The position numbers were made by a program, and so were the translations under genes. 64,000 nucleotides of DNA, from contig NZ_HG938354.1 in NCBI RefSeq assembly GCF_000731315.1, positions 1,426,001 to 1,490,000 on the forward strand, given 5' to 3'. Shown here one piece after another: positions 63,820-64,000 of the stretch. Each line of letters opens with the position of its first letter. Positions within the stretch are counted from its first letter, which is position 1. This DNA is from Neorhizobium galegae bv. orientalis str. HAMBI 540. Its GTDB lineage: Bacteria > Pseudomonadota > Alphaproteobacteria > Rhizobiales > Rhizobiaceae. Under the pieces are notes generated by a model. It did not search any database and was not told the origin of the DNA. It saw nothing but the letters and a program-made list of their open reading frames with translations.

Positions 63820-64000
63820 CGATAATTCGGAACCCGTGTTGGCGATGTCCGATTGGCTGGGCGACCGGGAGCGCGCGTCGGCTTCGGGATCCGCCACAGC
63901 CATCGGTCGACCTGCGCAGGGTTCGCCGGACAGGGTCCGACTTTTCAATCCGGCGATAAGCTGCCGAGCCGCTGAAGCACGTTCGTCAGGCGAGCATTCT

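Overview
The window looks like part of a large replicon of a Rhizobiaceae-type alphaproteobacterium. It is GC-rich, gene-dense and operon-rich. It carries ExoF/ExoY/ExoV/ExoT-like exopolysaccharide (EPS) genes, a SyrA-like small membrane protein, and a complete ehu/eut ectoine import and catabolism cluster with its MocR (EnuR) and AsnC regulators. In Sinorhizobium meliloti both kinds of locus are known from the pSymB replicon, so a chromid is plausible, but that is inference. I see no rRNA, tRNA, CRISPR array, intact insertion sequence or replication origin.

Layout. (1) 1-3501: a two-domain CaiB/BaiF CoA-transferase, cut by the left edge, divergent from a LacI-family regulator, with a good LacI-type operator between them. 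(2) 3595-4064: no convincing gene. (3) 4065-28253: a roughly 24-kb EPS locus. It has a priming sugar-phosphate transferase (ExoY type), an outer-membrane export protein (ExoF type), a chain-length protein lacking kinase residues (ExoP type), a polymerase, a flippase, a secreted GH16 glycanase and five glycosyltransferase genes, one a GT4-GT2 fusion. It also has unusual tailoring candidates: a membrane di-iron hydroxylase, a GMC oxidoreductase, an extended SDR, a UGM-like FAD enzyme, a 2-oxoglutarate-oxygenase-like protein and a large HAD protein. A SyrA-like protein ends the block.

(4) 28542-38279: a catabolic island. A seven-gene minus-strand operon (FadR-type regulator, peptide/opine-class ABC transporter, DapA-family lyase) faces a second DapA-family lyase plus a sulfatase across a strong 32-bp dyad. 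(5) 38282-42108: a small membrane protein, a flavin monooxygenase and a membrane-anchored DJ-1/PfpI protein, divergent from a GlxA-type AraC regulator that carries the same fold. (6) 42141-45449: a chemoreceptor with a CheR-docking tail and a Tat-exported SMP-30/gluconolactonase protein. (7) 45606-48979: a detached EPS trio (glycosyltransferase, pyruvyltransferase, flippase) that may complete or parallel region 3.

(8) 49497-63819: ectoine/hydroxyectoine use. EhuABCD imports. EutABC are associated with conversion of hydroxyectoine to ectoine. EutD (DoeA) opens the ring and EutE (DoeB) deacetylates the product. DoeD transaminates diaminobutyrate to aspartate semialdehyde and DoeC oxidises that to aspartate. 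EnuR and a DoeX-like AsnC protein flank the operon, and direct repeats upstream of ehuA are a candidate EnuR operator. An MDR-type dehydrogenase of unknown role closes the cluster. The last 181 bases (63820-64000) hold nothing I can support.
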